Positions 1-13,793 of a stretch of DNA of 64,000 nucleotides are shown one piece after another; position 1 is the first letter of the stretch; every line of letters begins with the position of its first letter. The position numbers and the translations under genes were made by a program. Source of the DNA: Chrysaora quinquecirrha. Its lineage: Eukaryota > Cnidaria > Scyphozoa > Semaeostomeae > Pelagiidae. Location of the stretch: positions 2,124,738 to 2,188,737 of the forward strand of contig JACTAT010000006.1 in NCBI GenBank assembly GCA_014526335.1, in the 5' to 3' direction. The notes beneath the pieces were generated by a model. That model was not told where the DNA came from and did no database searches. It saw nothing but the letters and a program-made list of their open reading frames with translations.

Positions 1-159
1 TAAGGGAAAACGATTGGCTGCGATTAGAAAGTGCGTTTCTTTACGTTGGGACTTTAGTGTAACGTTACATTTGCTCGCCATTTGCTTTGGTCATACAAGT
101 CGAGGATAACTGATTATTTTGAAGCTAAATGTGATTTTTTGTTTTATTTTCTCTTTCAG

Positions 160-3100
160 CGTGCGATAGTAACCCCAATGAGTTCCATGGAAGCCCTATG
201 GCGAGATTACAACTCTTTTGAACAGGGTGTCAACAAACAACTTGCTGAAAAATTGATTCATGATAAAACCAGAGATCACATGATCGCTAGAAAAGTTGCC
301 AAGGTAACCTTGAAATATTGATCTGATTGGCTAGAAATCTTATTCTTATCTGATTGGTTACAGCCTACTCCTCCGTAGATGTGCTCATTTGCTAGACCTA
401 TTCCATGAGTCGTAGTTTTCGCTCCTTAGACCAATCTTATTCCGATAGGTCGGTCAGAACCACTCTGAGCTTTTGGCCATCCAATTCAATTTTTTTTTAG
501 TAAATAGTTGTTGCTGCTGCTAAAGACTGCCGTTGCTGTTAACGAACAGTGGGAGTTATGTAATGAGTCTACTCCTTTGCCATGAATTCAAAGGAAAGGC
601 AATCCTTAGAAGAAAGACACTGTTTACAAGCAGTAACACTTAACTTCATCAATATTTTCTAGGCTTATGAAGAAGTTACCCGCGGTGTTGTACGAGGAAA
701 TCCCTCAGTTCCCCCACAGCTCACACCAATTGAAACGAAACAAAAAGAATGCTGGCGTAGATATATTACATGGGAAAAAACCAATCCCCTGAAATCTGAA
801 GACACAACATTATACATAAAAAGAGGTGAGTAAGCAAGTTGTTGGCCCTCATAGGGAGCCTCAAATGTCCTCCGTAACATTCTCGAGTTATATTCAGAAG
901 AATTAAGATTATAATTTTGGTTATTGCTTTTAGATTGAAAGCTATACAAGAAATAGAATGACACAAATAGGAAACGGTCTCTTAGACCTTTTCAAAGAGG
1001 TCTGGGTCGTCGCGAAATTATCTGGAAAATGGTAGACATTTTGAGTAAAGGAAACCTCTCCGCTTGCTAAGATCGGAATTGTGGTCATTTCAGGAGAGAC
1101 ATTGCAGCAAATTTTGTTTCAAATTCACGTTTGGTGGGTAATAAAGTGAAAGGAAGGTTTCAAGTGCCAGTTTATCTGCTCTAAGAGGCATTTAATCAAG
1201 TATTTCCCTGTTTGTTAGTTAGTTCCATCTTGTTTCCTGAGTTTCTGCAGATAATTTTAACATTTCTACTAACACAGATTCCTTTCTCTTATTCATGAGT
1301 TAGAAGTAAAATCTGCTGCACTACCTCTTGTAAAGCGACTGTAATCAAGGGCGCTGAAGGCAGAGAGGATTTCCTTACTCCAGATATCTCCATTTTCCAG
1401 TCGTGCCAACCCAAACCTCTTTGAATTTTTGTTGTAAGACTTTTCTTGTAAGTTGATTTTTTGGTGTAAGATTTGTATAGGTTTAGTTGCTTTAAGGACG
1501 TTTCTTATAAAAATATCGGCGTAGGTCTGTTTCGTACTACTCGTACTAAGGGAGTTTCTTGCGCGAGCTGATTTTTGGACAAGTCATAACGGGGATTATG
1601 TTTGGCTATGCTGTGAGAATTTTCAGCAGAAATAGAAACGGTATAAGCCTAAGGCTTTGCTATACGCTGCTTCGCTGCTCCTTATCGCCAATTTCACAAC
1701 ATCGTCATAGAGTTAATGGTGTATTGCCAGTTTAGTTTCCAATACGATGTTTCTTATAGAAATTGAGTTTAAGTCTGTTTCTTTCCAAAAGTCATAACGG
1801 CGACTATCTTTGGCTATGATGTGAGAATTTTAGCAGGAAAAGAAGTGGCGTTAGCCTAAGCCTTTTCTATACTCTGTTACTTAAAGCCAACTCACAGCAT
1901 CATCTTAGAGCTAATGGTTTATTGCTAGTTTAGTTTCTAATACGATGTTTCTTATAAAAATTGAGTGTAGGCCTGTTTCTTTCGAAAGTCATAACGGTGA
2001 CTATCTTCGGCTATGCTGTGAGAATTTTAGCAGGAAAAGAAGTAGCGTTAGCCTAAGCCTTTGCTATACGCTGTTCCTTATCGCCAATTTCACAAGATCA
2101 ACGTAGAGCTAATGAGAAAACAAGCTCTGATGTCAACTAATTATTCTCTTAAATCACAATATTTCGCATGGAGAATGATAGTCAGGAGACATCTATTGCT
2201 AAACACAGATCTAGTTCTCACTGGAAATATCCTAATTTTGATAGAAATGAAGACTAAACCGACTTTGATTCGTGTGAGAAAACAGCATGATCTTGCCATC
2301 GTGTCTTTCTCGTGTAACTGAGAAGAGAGAGAAATAGCATAAGTTCCGTGGGAGATACGACATGACAGGAGCCATGAGATCAAATTCTCCCGCTTAGCCA
2401 GCAAGCTTAGAAAATATTTTGATTCCTTTGAGAACGAAACAATTTTTAATAAGTGTAGGAGATAAAACACGATTTGAAACAAAATAAAGGACAAAATATA
2501 TTGGACAACGTACGTCTCACATAGACTTGCCTAAGTCCCTAACTTTTGCTCGAATTTAATTTTTGTTTTCGTTGTTCGCTTCAGTGAGTTTGAGCGCCCA
2601 GCAATTCATTTCAATAGCAATAACTACGACTTATGTAGTAAGTCTGCGTCTCACACACGTACCTATGACAAGCGTCTCATGATAACGGAATTTACAATGA
2701 CTCTACAACATCATTCTAGTTTTTTTTATCGCACATGCATACCACAATGTAATTGAGATTTACGAAAACCGACACTCGTGCAGTAAATCTAGCAGTCCCC
2801 CAAACCCTCTTTAGTCGTGTTTGAATCATAACATGAACAGCGATATCAAAATTGCGTGAAGCAGCGAAAACATCTCTATGGACATCTCTATGCTCTGAAC
2901 AAATCTATCCGCCATCTTTGCAAAGAGTGAAGTCGACTTGTCGGTACCTCCCCGAGAATTTTCCCCGAAGATTACTGCGACGCCGACTATCAGTGTGACG
3001 TCAAACCAAGATTTTCCGAAAATTATTTTCGAGGCAATTCAATTCAATTTTAAAAATGAAAATGCAAATAGCAGCAAAACAGTGAAAGATATATAAAGCT

Positions 3101-6100
3101 AACAGCAGATTCGTTTTCAGGAGACTCTTTTTCATTATAAACTGAAATAAAAAAATTGACTTTAGGGGCCCTAAAAAGGTTTTTTCGTCTGACACTCAGA
3201 GTTCAAGCGTCAGAAACAGACGGAAACCGGAAACAATAGACCATTTCAACTAAGAGCCTCGTTTTCAAAAAAATGGAAAATTAGGTCATAGAGAAATTAC
3301 GACTTCAGAATCGAATTCAGTATCTTCTTTTTAGTGTTATGACAAATTTTTAAGCTTCTAGCCCTTACGATGTTGATTCTATAGCAATTAAAAGTTAGAA
3401 AATTTATAAGAGATTTGACCTTGTAAAATGATTGAGGGTGTAAAATTTCACCCCCAGCGATTTTTCATGGTCAATTCCTCTATGTATTTCAAACTTTTAA
3501 CACCTATAAAATCAATATCTTAAGGACTAGAAGCATAAAACTTTACCTCAATACTAAAAAGAAGGTGTTGCATTCGAATAAGAAGACGAATTTTCTCTAT
3601 AACCTAATTTTGTATTTTTTTGAAAACGAGGCCCATCGTTGAAATGGTCTATTGAGTAAGGCCTTAGTGAATTGTTTCGGTCTGTTTTTACGTCTGCAAC
3701 ATACATGTAAAGGTGTTGTTTTTAGTGTTTGAATTATGCAGCAAACACAAGAAAAGAGATATCATTCGACATAACTGCGCACTGCTCATTTCATATTCGG
3801 TAGCCCCGGTAGGCCTTGCATGTGTATAACGTGAATCAAAGCCGCTTGGAAATCTTAATGTTTCAGCTGCTGTTTCGGTATATTTTTTCTTGAAAACTGA
3901 TTACTGTCAATAAAAATTCTTTTTTGTGTGAATTCTCCGCTAATTGCCTACAGCTATAGCATCTGGTTGGTCTCAGTTGCATTCAGTACATTCAATCTAA
4001 ACAGAGGCTTCCGACTCAGAAAGAAATCAGCTTACAAAATGAAAGTCATCTTAGGGCGTATTTTTTTGGTAGCCTCCTGTTTTTGGCAGATCTTCCAAAT
4101 CTGAGAATTGTAGACTTGGCAGGAAAAAGTTTCCTGTACCAAAGAAACACGGTTGCCGAAAATGGTAGGCTTTTCAGAACATCATTGAGCTAAACCATTC
4201 ATTTTGAGAGAGAACGAGATTCCTTGCGACGTCTGCGAAACCTTCCAGCTTCGGGGACAGAAGGTTTTGAAGGCCTACCAAACCTGCCGTTTTCAGAAGA
4301 CGGTACCAAAAAAAATACGTTCCGACGTCTACCGAAAAGAGAAGGCGTCTCCTGAAAACAGAATGTGACCAAAAAAATACGCCCTTAAGGCCTGGATAAA
4401 CTAGGAGACATGTCGTGCGCGACATTGATGTCTCTTCTGTGTCTTCCAGTTTAACCATCTCGGAAACTTTGTAACGCATGACAAAATTTGTAGCAAGAGA
4501 CACGCGAATGTTTCTGGGAGACAACAGAAACGTTTCTTGTCTCTACGACTCTGGGGACATGTTGCTCGCTTGTCTCTCGCAGTTTTGCCACTCTGGGAGA
4601 CACGTCGAATACAATGTCGCGCACGACATATCTCCTAGTTTTAGCCATTGCTTGCTCACAGTACTTTTTGCGTACTGTGGTGGTAGTTTCTGCGCACTGT
4701 GGTGGATAATCACTACTGTGGTGGGCTGTTATGCTTGTTGTGCCCATTCTGCTTTTCAAACAGTTTCAATCGTTTGGCCACATCCCAAAACATCTCCCAA
4801 ATCGCAAAACATTGCTCGTACAACGTTTCATGCTTGCATCAATATGGCTCAAACATGGTTTTATAAGCGAATTTCAAGAATGTTTGACAAACAATGTTTG
4901 GTCGTTTGGCTAAGTCTTTATAGAGCCTTTTAAGCATGTGTTTTAACGAGTCGAAAGATACTAACTTCATTCTTTATTCTCTTTCAGTTACATTCGCTTA
5001 TGAGCAGTGCCTCCTTTCCATGGGTTACCACCCGGACATCTGGTACGAGGCTGCATTATTTCTTGAGACCCACAGCAAACAAATGATGGAACGAGGGGTA
5101 AGCGTGTATCATAACTTTTAGTTTTTAATTTCATCAGTCATTTCATCATTTTTATTTTTCAATATTACAATACAAACTGGAGCTTTTTGAACATGGCACT
5201 GTTCGTTTCCTTTGAAGCGATGATCAAGTTGAAGTCGTGTATTTAGCACCAGTCCATAGGATGGCAATAGTAGTGCTAACGTGGTTCTAACGTGGCTGGA
5301 GCTCTCATCCCGACATTACGGAGCTCCTCACAACTTAATCCAGGCTTATTTCGACATTGAGCCCAGTTTGAACTAGTTTCCGACTGCTTATCAGCGATTC
5401 TTGGGAACTAATTTACCGGAGCTGACCTGGTGGCATAAGCGCTGTGGTTTTCAACTAATTCCTTTATGACGGCAACTTGCCAGCAAGCAGTTCCTGGAAG
5501 TTTGGCATGTTCTTCTTCCGCGATTATATGACAACTGATTCCCGTCAGTCGCAGTCGTCTTGAGCGCTCTTGCGACCGTGATCAACTGTATCCTGTAAGT
5601 TCTGACTAGTTGTTGACATGTCGACATAAGTTAGGGCCTGTTTCCATGGAGGCGGGCCAGCCTGGTTAGGCGAGCTGGCTCGGCCAAACGAGATCTGACA
5701 GAACAATAAATTCTTTTGTTTGTGAATCTTGCGTTTACATGAACAATCACCCAACTCGGTGAGGTGAGATCCGTGACCAAAGGATGCGGATCTCACCTGG
5801 TCGAGATCTGCGGAGCAAAAGAATCTTTTGTTTGTTCACTTTGCGTTTTTATGGAGAGCGGGCCAGCTCGGTCAGGCGAGGTGAAATCCTGACAGGAAAG
5901 AATGGAAAATTGTTAATAACCAAGGCTAGCTCGGCAAACCGGGCTGGATAATTTATCCATGTAAACGCTCTGAAAAAGGATCTCCCTAACCGAGCTAGCT
6001 CGGCTAACCGGGCGAACCAGCCTCCATGTAGACAGTCCCTTAGCTGCTATGACTAATTAGCATTAGTTCTTTCGTACCGTAGGTAGACATAAGCCTTGCT

Positions 6101-9100
6101 TTTCACCACAAGCTAACTAGACATAGTCGCTACCAAATAGTACCATCAATGGTGTCTACCAAACCCAAGACGAAATTAAACATGCCCCTTTTATTTTCAG
6201 GATATAACTGGAGGCCAGAAACTTGCAGACGAGGCAGCCTCGTTTTACGAACGAGCAACTTCGACGTTATTAAAGAAAAACTTGTTACTGCACTTCGCAT
6301 ATGCTGATTTTGAAGAGGTCTGTCTTGACATATAGTTTAATTAGAGCAGCTTTGGCTTTATCCCCAGTTGCTTATTATTTCTCGCTGTTCCCCATGTTTA
6401 TGATAATGTTGACTGTGTGAACGCCTTCACATCTCCTGCAGCGAAGTCTGCTGTCGGTTTTAATTGGAGAAAAGTGACCCACGCTTTCGTCTCTAATTGA
6501 AGAGAAATGAAAAAAGAAAAAAAGCTTTTGGGAGTGATTGAATGAAAATTTCGCTGAATTCTTTGTAACCAACAATGAAACTGTTTTCTTCCCGGAAAGC
6601 TCTGTCCGCTTTTTGGTTTCATACACGCTTTTTTTTTCAAGGAACCACTTCATAAGGAACCTACATGTACAAGGCCCGAAAATTTAAAGAACTTATACTA
6701 ATAAAGAGAAAGTCACTAAGGAACTTTTCATTGCTGAATATTTTATCACAGCAAACAATCAAGAATTAGAAAGCCCCTTCCATTCATTTGCAGTCGAAAA
6801 CCACATAAATTGTACTTTGCGCATGTATCAAATGTTTCCATGAGTTGTTTGAGCTTTACTTACATGCAAATGTCTCTGTACAGCAGTCATTAAACTGTAT
6901 GTGCAGTTAAAATTAAGGAACTATTAAGGATCTTTTGGAACTACAATCGTCTCAAAAGAGATAAAAAAAAATAAGGAACTTTAAGAACTAGGCCTTGAGC
7001 TAGGTTCTTTATAAAAAAGCGTGTATACACTCTAGATTTTTTATAAGAACAATTTTATAAGAACACGAGCCTGGAATTTGCCCAGATTTTAAGAACAAAT
7101 TAAGAACAAGCTGAGGCTGGCCTTTTCAAAAGCCGTAAGAATATCAGCTAAATATGTAAGTAAGACAGTCAGACTGAACGTAAAAAGCAAGCAAACAAAG
7201 AAATAGACAAGAATGCTGCATTTTCGCACAAACCTAGTACCACCCCAGACATTCATTGAAAAATATAGCTTTCTTAGTAACCAAGGAATTAAGAACAGAT
7301 TAAGAACATTTCAGGCTCAAAATGGCAAAAATTTAAGAACAGCCAGCCTCGATCAAAATTTCCTGGTTCTTATAAAAAGAGTGTACAAAACGTTGACCTT
7401 ATTTGATGAATTTGTTTTTCTTTTTAGAGCCGAAAAAGGACCCAAAAAGTACATGATATATACAAAAAATTGCTGGACGACAGTGACCTTGAACCAACAT
7501 TGGTAAGAAGGATAAATATGCTTTCCTTATTGACTACTGATCGGAGCTGCGGGAACAAATCTTGCTTAATGTTGTCTTTCGAACTGATTGCAAAAGGGAG
7601 AATCAGTTACAACCGTTTTGAAGTATTTGATATGGTTTAGGCTTTGAAATGAGAAGCGGAAGGGATTTTTTATTTATGTCTTTTTTATTTTTTATTTTTT
7701 ATTTATCCCAGAGCGAGAGCGAGTCACTCATCTTTAAATGTTTATAGTTTGCTATGAGCTCACCCCCCGGGGGGGGGGGTACTTCATTCTTGAAAAGACT
7801 AGACGTGCCGCCCAGTTTTTCCAAACCCACCCATGTCTATCAATAAATTTTGTTAGTTGTGGTACCCAGTTATAGAAAAAACAACGAAATTTTACACCCA
7901 TTTGTACCAATATCTCAAATATTTGAACACAATTTAAACACCTAAGGAAACTCTAAATGCGGCGAAAGGGCATTTGCGCTGAGAAAGAAACGCATTTACC
8001 CGATTTGCACCATAAAATTGACTCTAAATACAAAGATTTATCAGGCTTTTAAAAGCAATGCATATCTAAAAGCTTTTACTACCCATGTGTAGAGATCATT
8101 TACAAAAAAACCAACCCATATGTATGGAAATTGTCTCTGAATTAGTTACCCATTTGGGCGGCACGTCTAGTATACTGAACAATGGAAGTACCCCCCCGGG
8201 TAAGCTGACCTTAGGAACGCTTGACTCTAAAATTCTTTGAAATTAAACGTTTCGTCCCATTTGAGCTTACCTAGGTGAACAATGGCTAAAGAATTTTTAG
8301 GCGTTTTTCCATTAAGAAGCTAAACAATGTTTGGGCGTAGTGAAAAATCTAAATTTGAATTATTTATAAAAAAATGTATTTTAGGCACTACCGACCTCGC
8401 TCTTGCAAGCTTAAAGGCAATAGACGTGCATAAGAGAAGGTCAGTTGCATGAAGACAAAGCAGCTCTTTTGAATTCCTACACAAAAGGCAATTTAGCTAT
8501 TCTTCTCTTATTCAATTTTGATTGATGGGTGGCTTAAGCCACTTTTATATCTGTCAATTCCTTTAAAAGTGATCTTAAAAGATTTTCTTTGAAAAGAATG
8601 ATAGTGTATTTTATAAAAATGTATTTACTTGATTTCTCTTGTATTGGTCATTACTAACACTTAAATTTTTGGTTGTAGGATCAAAAAGTTGCACATAATA
8701 TTTTTGAGTTAGGCATGAAGGTAAAAGATACTTTTGATGCAAAAACTAATATTCTGTCTTTTTGGTTGTGTTGCATGTTGCAGTTTTATGATTATTGCTT
8801 TTCATTGCAGAGATACGGCGACAATATAGATTATGTGACGCAGTATCTGGATTATAAAATACACTTAAACGGTAATTTTAATGTTATTTTTCTTCTCCCA
8901 TACAATACCAGAGAGTATTCTTGCTTCAGCAGCTAATCTGTTTTTGGCAAGATTTTGATTTCCAGCAAAGATCCTCCTCGACGGAACCGCTTAGAACTTT
9001 TTCTCTTATCGGCAGGAATAATGTATCCTTTTAGTTACCAACATTTTTCTCCAATTTTTACCTATTTTCTCCAATTTTTACCTATTAAATGAATTGAAAT

Positions 9101-12100
9101 ATCTATAAATTAGCAAATAGACTTAGACCCTGTTCAAACGATCAACCATTGTTTGTCTCAGCATGTAAATTTCAAATGTTTGATAAACAATGTTTGATCG
9201 TTTGGGCCAGGGCCTTGCTATTCTGACGTTTTTTAGTGGCTGCTATTGACTCCGGACACGAATTTGTATGCGACTATATGGTATTAAATAAACACAATGT
9301 TTACAAAAGACATGACAATTGATCTTTCATATTCTTCCTTTTTTTAGATGACAACAATACTCGTGTTCTGTTTGAAAGAGTTCTGAATTCTTTGTCGAAA
9401 GAGGACAGCAGAATTGTCTTATCAAAATATCTGAAATTTGAAGCACAATTTGGTGACTTAGCCAGCATTATGAAAATAGACAGAAGGGTATCCGCACTCT
9501 GTTCTGAGGTATTTACTTATATTTTCGTTTAACCTGATAAAAACCAAGCTCTTCCAAACCAAAACATTTCTTAACATGGCCCTATTAAGATTGTCAAGCC
9601 CTTAGGTCCTTGCCAAACGATCAAATATTGTTTATCAAATACGAAAATTTGCTTGTAAAACACAATGTTTGACCTTTTGGCCACACCACGGAACATTGCT
9701 TGTCAAGCATATTTTAATATTGCATGTAAAGCAAATCTTAAATGTTTGACCAAACAATTGTTTGATAATTTTGCAAGGATCTTGTGCATAGTACATTACT
9801 GAGTCACTTGTAGAGGTTGTCAAGACTAACCCCGTAGTATCTACAAAAGGGTACTTTTTGTTCCGTTTCTTAAATATAACTTTGCAAAGAGGCCTGGGCG
9901 GGCGCAACATTTTTCTGGAAAATGGTAGACAATGCTCATGATATGCTGCATTGCAACTTATATTGTAGTTAACTCGTACTATAGTTAATAGAATATGCAT
10001 ATCAATTTATTTCTCTTTTCAGAACTTTGACGACAATGAAACTGTCTCATTGCTTGACAGATATAGCTATCTTGACCTTCTTCCTTGTTCTTCAAATGAG
10101 CTCGGAAGTATGGGTTATTCAGTGAGTTCCTTACCTTTTTTGTCAAACTCTTTATCGATGTTTTATGTATTGAAATTAAAATTGCTATACTTGCTCGAAG
10201 ATGAAGCCCGCGCCCTCAGTTAATTTGGGACACTGGTGTTAGGAAGGTCCTCTTTCGAGGAAGGTGATTTGTTTTTCACAATTTTCTTTTTAGCAACGAG
10301 TTAGCATTTCTAGGTACAGCTTTCTAAATAATGGCGTGTTCATCCGAATCTCCAAAACCTTCCGAATTTTGAAAACAGAAAGCTTCCAAAAACAGAATCT
10401 GTGATTTTCAAAATAATGGAATTCTGGAAATCCGAAAACTGTCGCGCCAAAATTCTTGCTTGCCTCGTCCCCAGACCCATTCGTGGAATGTATCCTCGCA
10501 ACTGATAGATTTAAAGTCTCTTTCGAACTTCAAACCGTGAATCTCTCGAAAATCTCGGAAACCTTCTGCTTTTGATGGCAGAAGATTTTGGAGAGCTCTA
10601 AAACCTGCCGTTTTCAGATGTCTTCGAAAAACACACATTCCGAAAAAAAGAAAGGCTACCGAAAAAATAATTGGTTTAGAAGAACGCGCCCTAAGATTAA
10701 GCTATTCGAGGGCCGAAAAGGACCTAAAGAATGATTCTTATTCGAGAGGGTGCTCTTTCCAGCACATGTTCCTTGGCTATATGGAAATTATGGGCCTCGA
10801 TAGGCTTCTTTATTCGGAATGTGTGCTTTGCGAAGCTATTCTTCTAAAAACGTCAGGATTTAGAGCTCTCCAAAACCTTCTGACATCAAAAGCAGAAGTT
10901 TTCCGAGACTTTCAAGAGATTCATGGTTTGAAGTTCGAAAGAGACTTCCATTTTACAAGTTGCCTGGATACATTCAACGAATGCGTCTGGGGACGAAGCA
11001 AGCCAGAATTTTGGCGCGAACATTTTAAGATTTCCAGAATTCCTATCTATTTCTTGAAAGTCGTAGATTCTGTTTTTGGAAGCTTTCTGTTTTTAAAATT
11101 CGGAAAGTTTTGGCGGTTCAGAAGAACACCCTCTATATGAATATAAACACATAATCTGACATGTCGTCTTCTCTTTAGGGTGCTTTACAGAAATCCGACC
11201 TTGGGAACATGCAGGCAAATAACAATACAACTGAAAGAATTAAAATGAAACTCCCTGTTATTAGCGATGAACCATTAGAAATGCCGAAACCAGACTTTGC
11301 ACAAATGAAGCCTTTCAAACCAATCCCAACAGGAACCATCGGTAAGTGACTTGGGTTTTTTTAGATTTGTTGGTAATTTTTATAAGTTACCGAAATGAGT
11401 AACTAACTGCTGACTGACTAAATAACTATTGAATTAGCTAAGTACGTAACTTATTAATTAAATAGCTACTTGAATAACTAGTTATCAACCAATTAGCTAA
11501 TTAACTAACTAACTAACAACTAGCTTACTAACTACCTAACTAACTAACTGAATAGTTAACTAATTGACTAATTAATTAAATAACGAACTAACTAAATGGC
11601 TAACTAACCAACTAAGTTACCAACTAACTAAAAGACTAATTAACTGACTAACTAACAAACTAGCTAATAAAGTAACTAAGGGAATAACTAAATAAATGAA
11701 TGGCCACCTTAATAACTAATTGACTCGACAAATAACTAGCAAACAAACCAACTAACTGATCTAAGTAACTAACTAGCTAACTATCTAGTTAACTAACTAG
11801 CAAATTAACCAACTAACTAACCTAACTAACCAACCAACAAACTAACTAACTAGCTAACTAACCAACTAAGTAACTAACTAACTAACAAACTAGCTAACTA
11901 ACTAACCAGTTAACTAAACCAGCTAACTAACTAACCAACTAACTAACAAACTAACTAACTTATCAACTAACTATCCATTTTAATTTGCTTTGCAACTTGT
12001 AAATGGCTTGAAGAATCGTGCTTGACAAATCCAGGGTTGATTGAAGCAATTCGTCAGTGTATTCTCTTCTTAAAATCTCCTTAAAAGTAATTTTAGACGA

Positions 12101-13750
12101 GGTACTTTCATTTTTCAGCCGCTGGTCCACTTGTTGCCCCTGGTGGGATATTTCCCCCTCCGGATTCTGCAATGCAACTAATTGGCAACTTACCTCCACC
12201 AAAATGCTTTCGGGTAAGTTAAACATTTTTGTGTATCGTAGCAGTTTAGCACCTTGATGTAGCTAGTTTATTTTCACTTTTAGTTGTCATATCCTAATGG
12301 TTTTAACTTCCGGCTAGCCGAGTTACTCGGCAGTCCGAGTTACCTGCCATGTATACAAAATTAACGTAAACCCGGCAGCCTGTTTATGAGAGAGGCGAAT
12401 AACTCGGCTAGCCGGGATCCCGGCAAAACAGGCGAGATCTCGGCATGCCGAGTTACCCGGGTCTCTCATATAAACGCACAATGCCGAGTTACTCGGCTAG
12501 CCGGGACAAAATCGAACAAAATGCGCATGCGTTTGCTGCGAAGCATTTGACATTAAAAAAATCATGGCCGCCACTCGCCCACCAGAGATTGATGTGCATG
12601 AAGACGAACTCCCCAAAGCCATGAAATTGAAATTAGCGTGAAAATTGTTATTCTTCGTGTAACACTGCCCAGGAGTTACTCGGCTAGATGGGAAACTCGG
12701 CTCCATATAAACAGGCCCTTAACTTTGCTTCTTTTCTTTGCTATACTTGACTTGACTTTAATTTATACTTTTCTTTACGTTACACTTTTTTACGTCACTC
12801 TTCTTTGTTATTTTATTTTACTTTTATTCTTTAAGTTACTTCATGACTTGTCATTGATTTATTTAACTTATAACCTTACTAACTATTATATTTTAGGGAC
12901 CTTTCGTAAAAATTGACGAGCTCTTGTCTCTTATCGGCAACTGTAATCTCGACGAGGCTTTCTCGAACAAAGGTAAGCTTGTTTCCCTAAAATTTAACTT
13001 GTTGAAGCTCAGTGTTGCTAAATGCTTATTACAAATGTCTCAATTTGAAGCTTTAAATCGATGAGACCAAGCGTGAATATGAAACTTAAACTCATTATCC
13101 CTGTGGTTAAACTACGCTGTATGGCTTTATGGTGAACATGAGGGGACATTAGACCATTGCCAGGTAAAATAAGGATTTCTGTGAAAGAATCTTAAGGCTG
13201 AACCTCAAAAAGGTTTTTCGTTGTAAAAAAATGTATAATACTATTCCACGAGTGTCGAGGATTCAATGAAATTTTCATCCAACAAGATAATGATAATAAT
13301 AATAAAACCATATTCATACAGGTAAAGGTTTTCAGCAAATTAGGTTTGCTGCTACCAACCAAAGGCCTATTTACCTAAACCTAATGTACCTGAAATGTAT
13401 AATTGACAAAAAAGATACTTTTAAAAAGTTATTTACAATAACAGAGTTACAGCAAATTAGGCCTGTTGCTATCAACCAATGCCCTGTTAAACTAATCCTA
13501 ATGTGCCTGAAATTTATAATTTACAAACATGATAGCTTTCAAAGTTATTTACAATATCAAAGTTTAAAGAAAACGCTAAAAGTGAGATAGTTAAAATGCT
13601 TGCAATAACTCTTAAGCTTTAAGTATTGTTGTTTCACGCATCGGTTTTGCTCTTCAGATATTTCTACATCCAAAATTAAACAGCTACTTTAATAACTAGT
13701 TTATTAGTTAGTCAGTTAATCAGTCTTATAGTTAGTTGGTGAATGAGCTG

Positions 13751-13793
<43 letters not shown>

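Larger units (their letters stand above)
304..4987. other. CSTF3 introns 1-2: repeat-filled, no other gene seen
   Basis: Intron 1 (304-662) has no recognisable element. Intron 2 (826-4987) holds the tandem repeat at 1500-2115, the foldback MITE at 3234-3654, two abutting TIR elements at 4051-4387 and 4389-4647, and a copy of the TGTTTG-rich MITE at about 4755-4930. Short open frames here are not conserved-looking and coincide with these elements. Confidence 0.7.

Noticed and set aside
4478..4933. 151-codon plus-strand frame
   Set aside because: It coincides with two MITE copies, shows no domain, and lies within a CSTF3 intron.
8385..8439. Candidate for the missing CSTF3 exon (acceptor TTTTAG, donor GTCAGT)
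   Set aside because: It is 55 nt long, which breaks the phase-0 junctions on both sides, and no frame resembles the conserved HAT-repeat segment.
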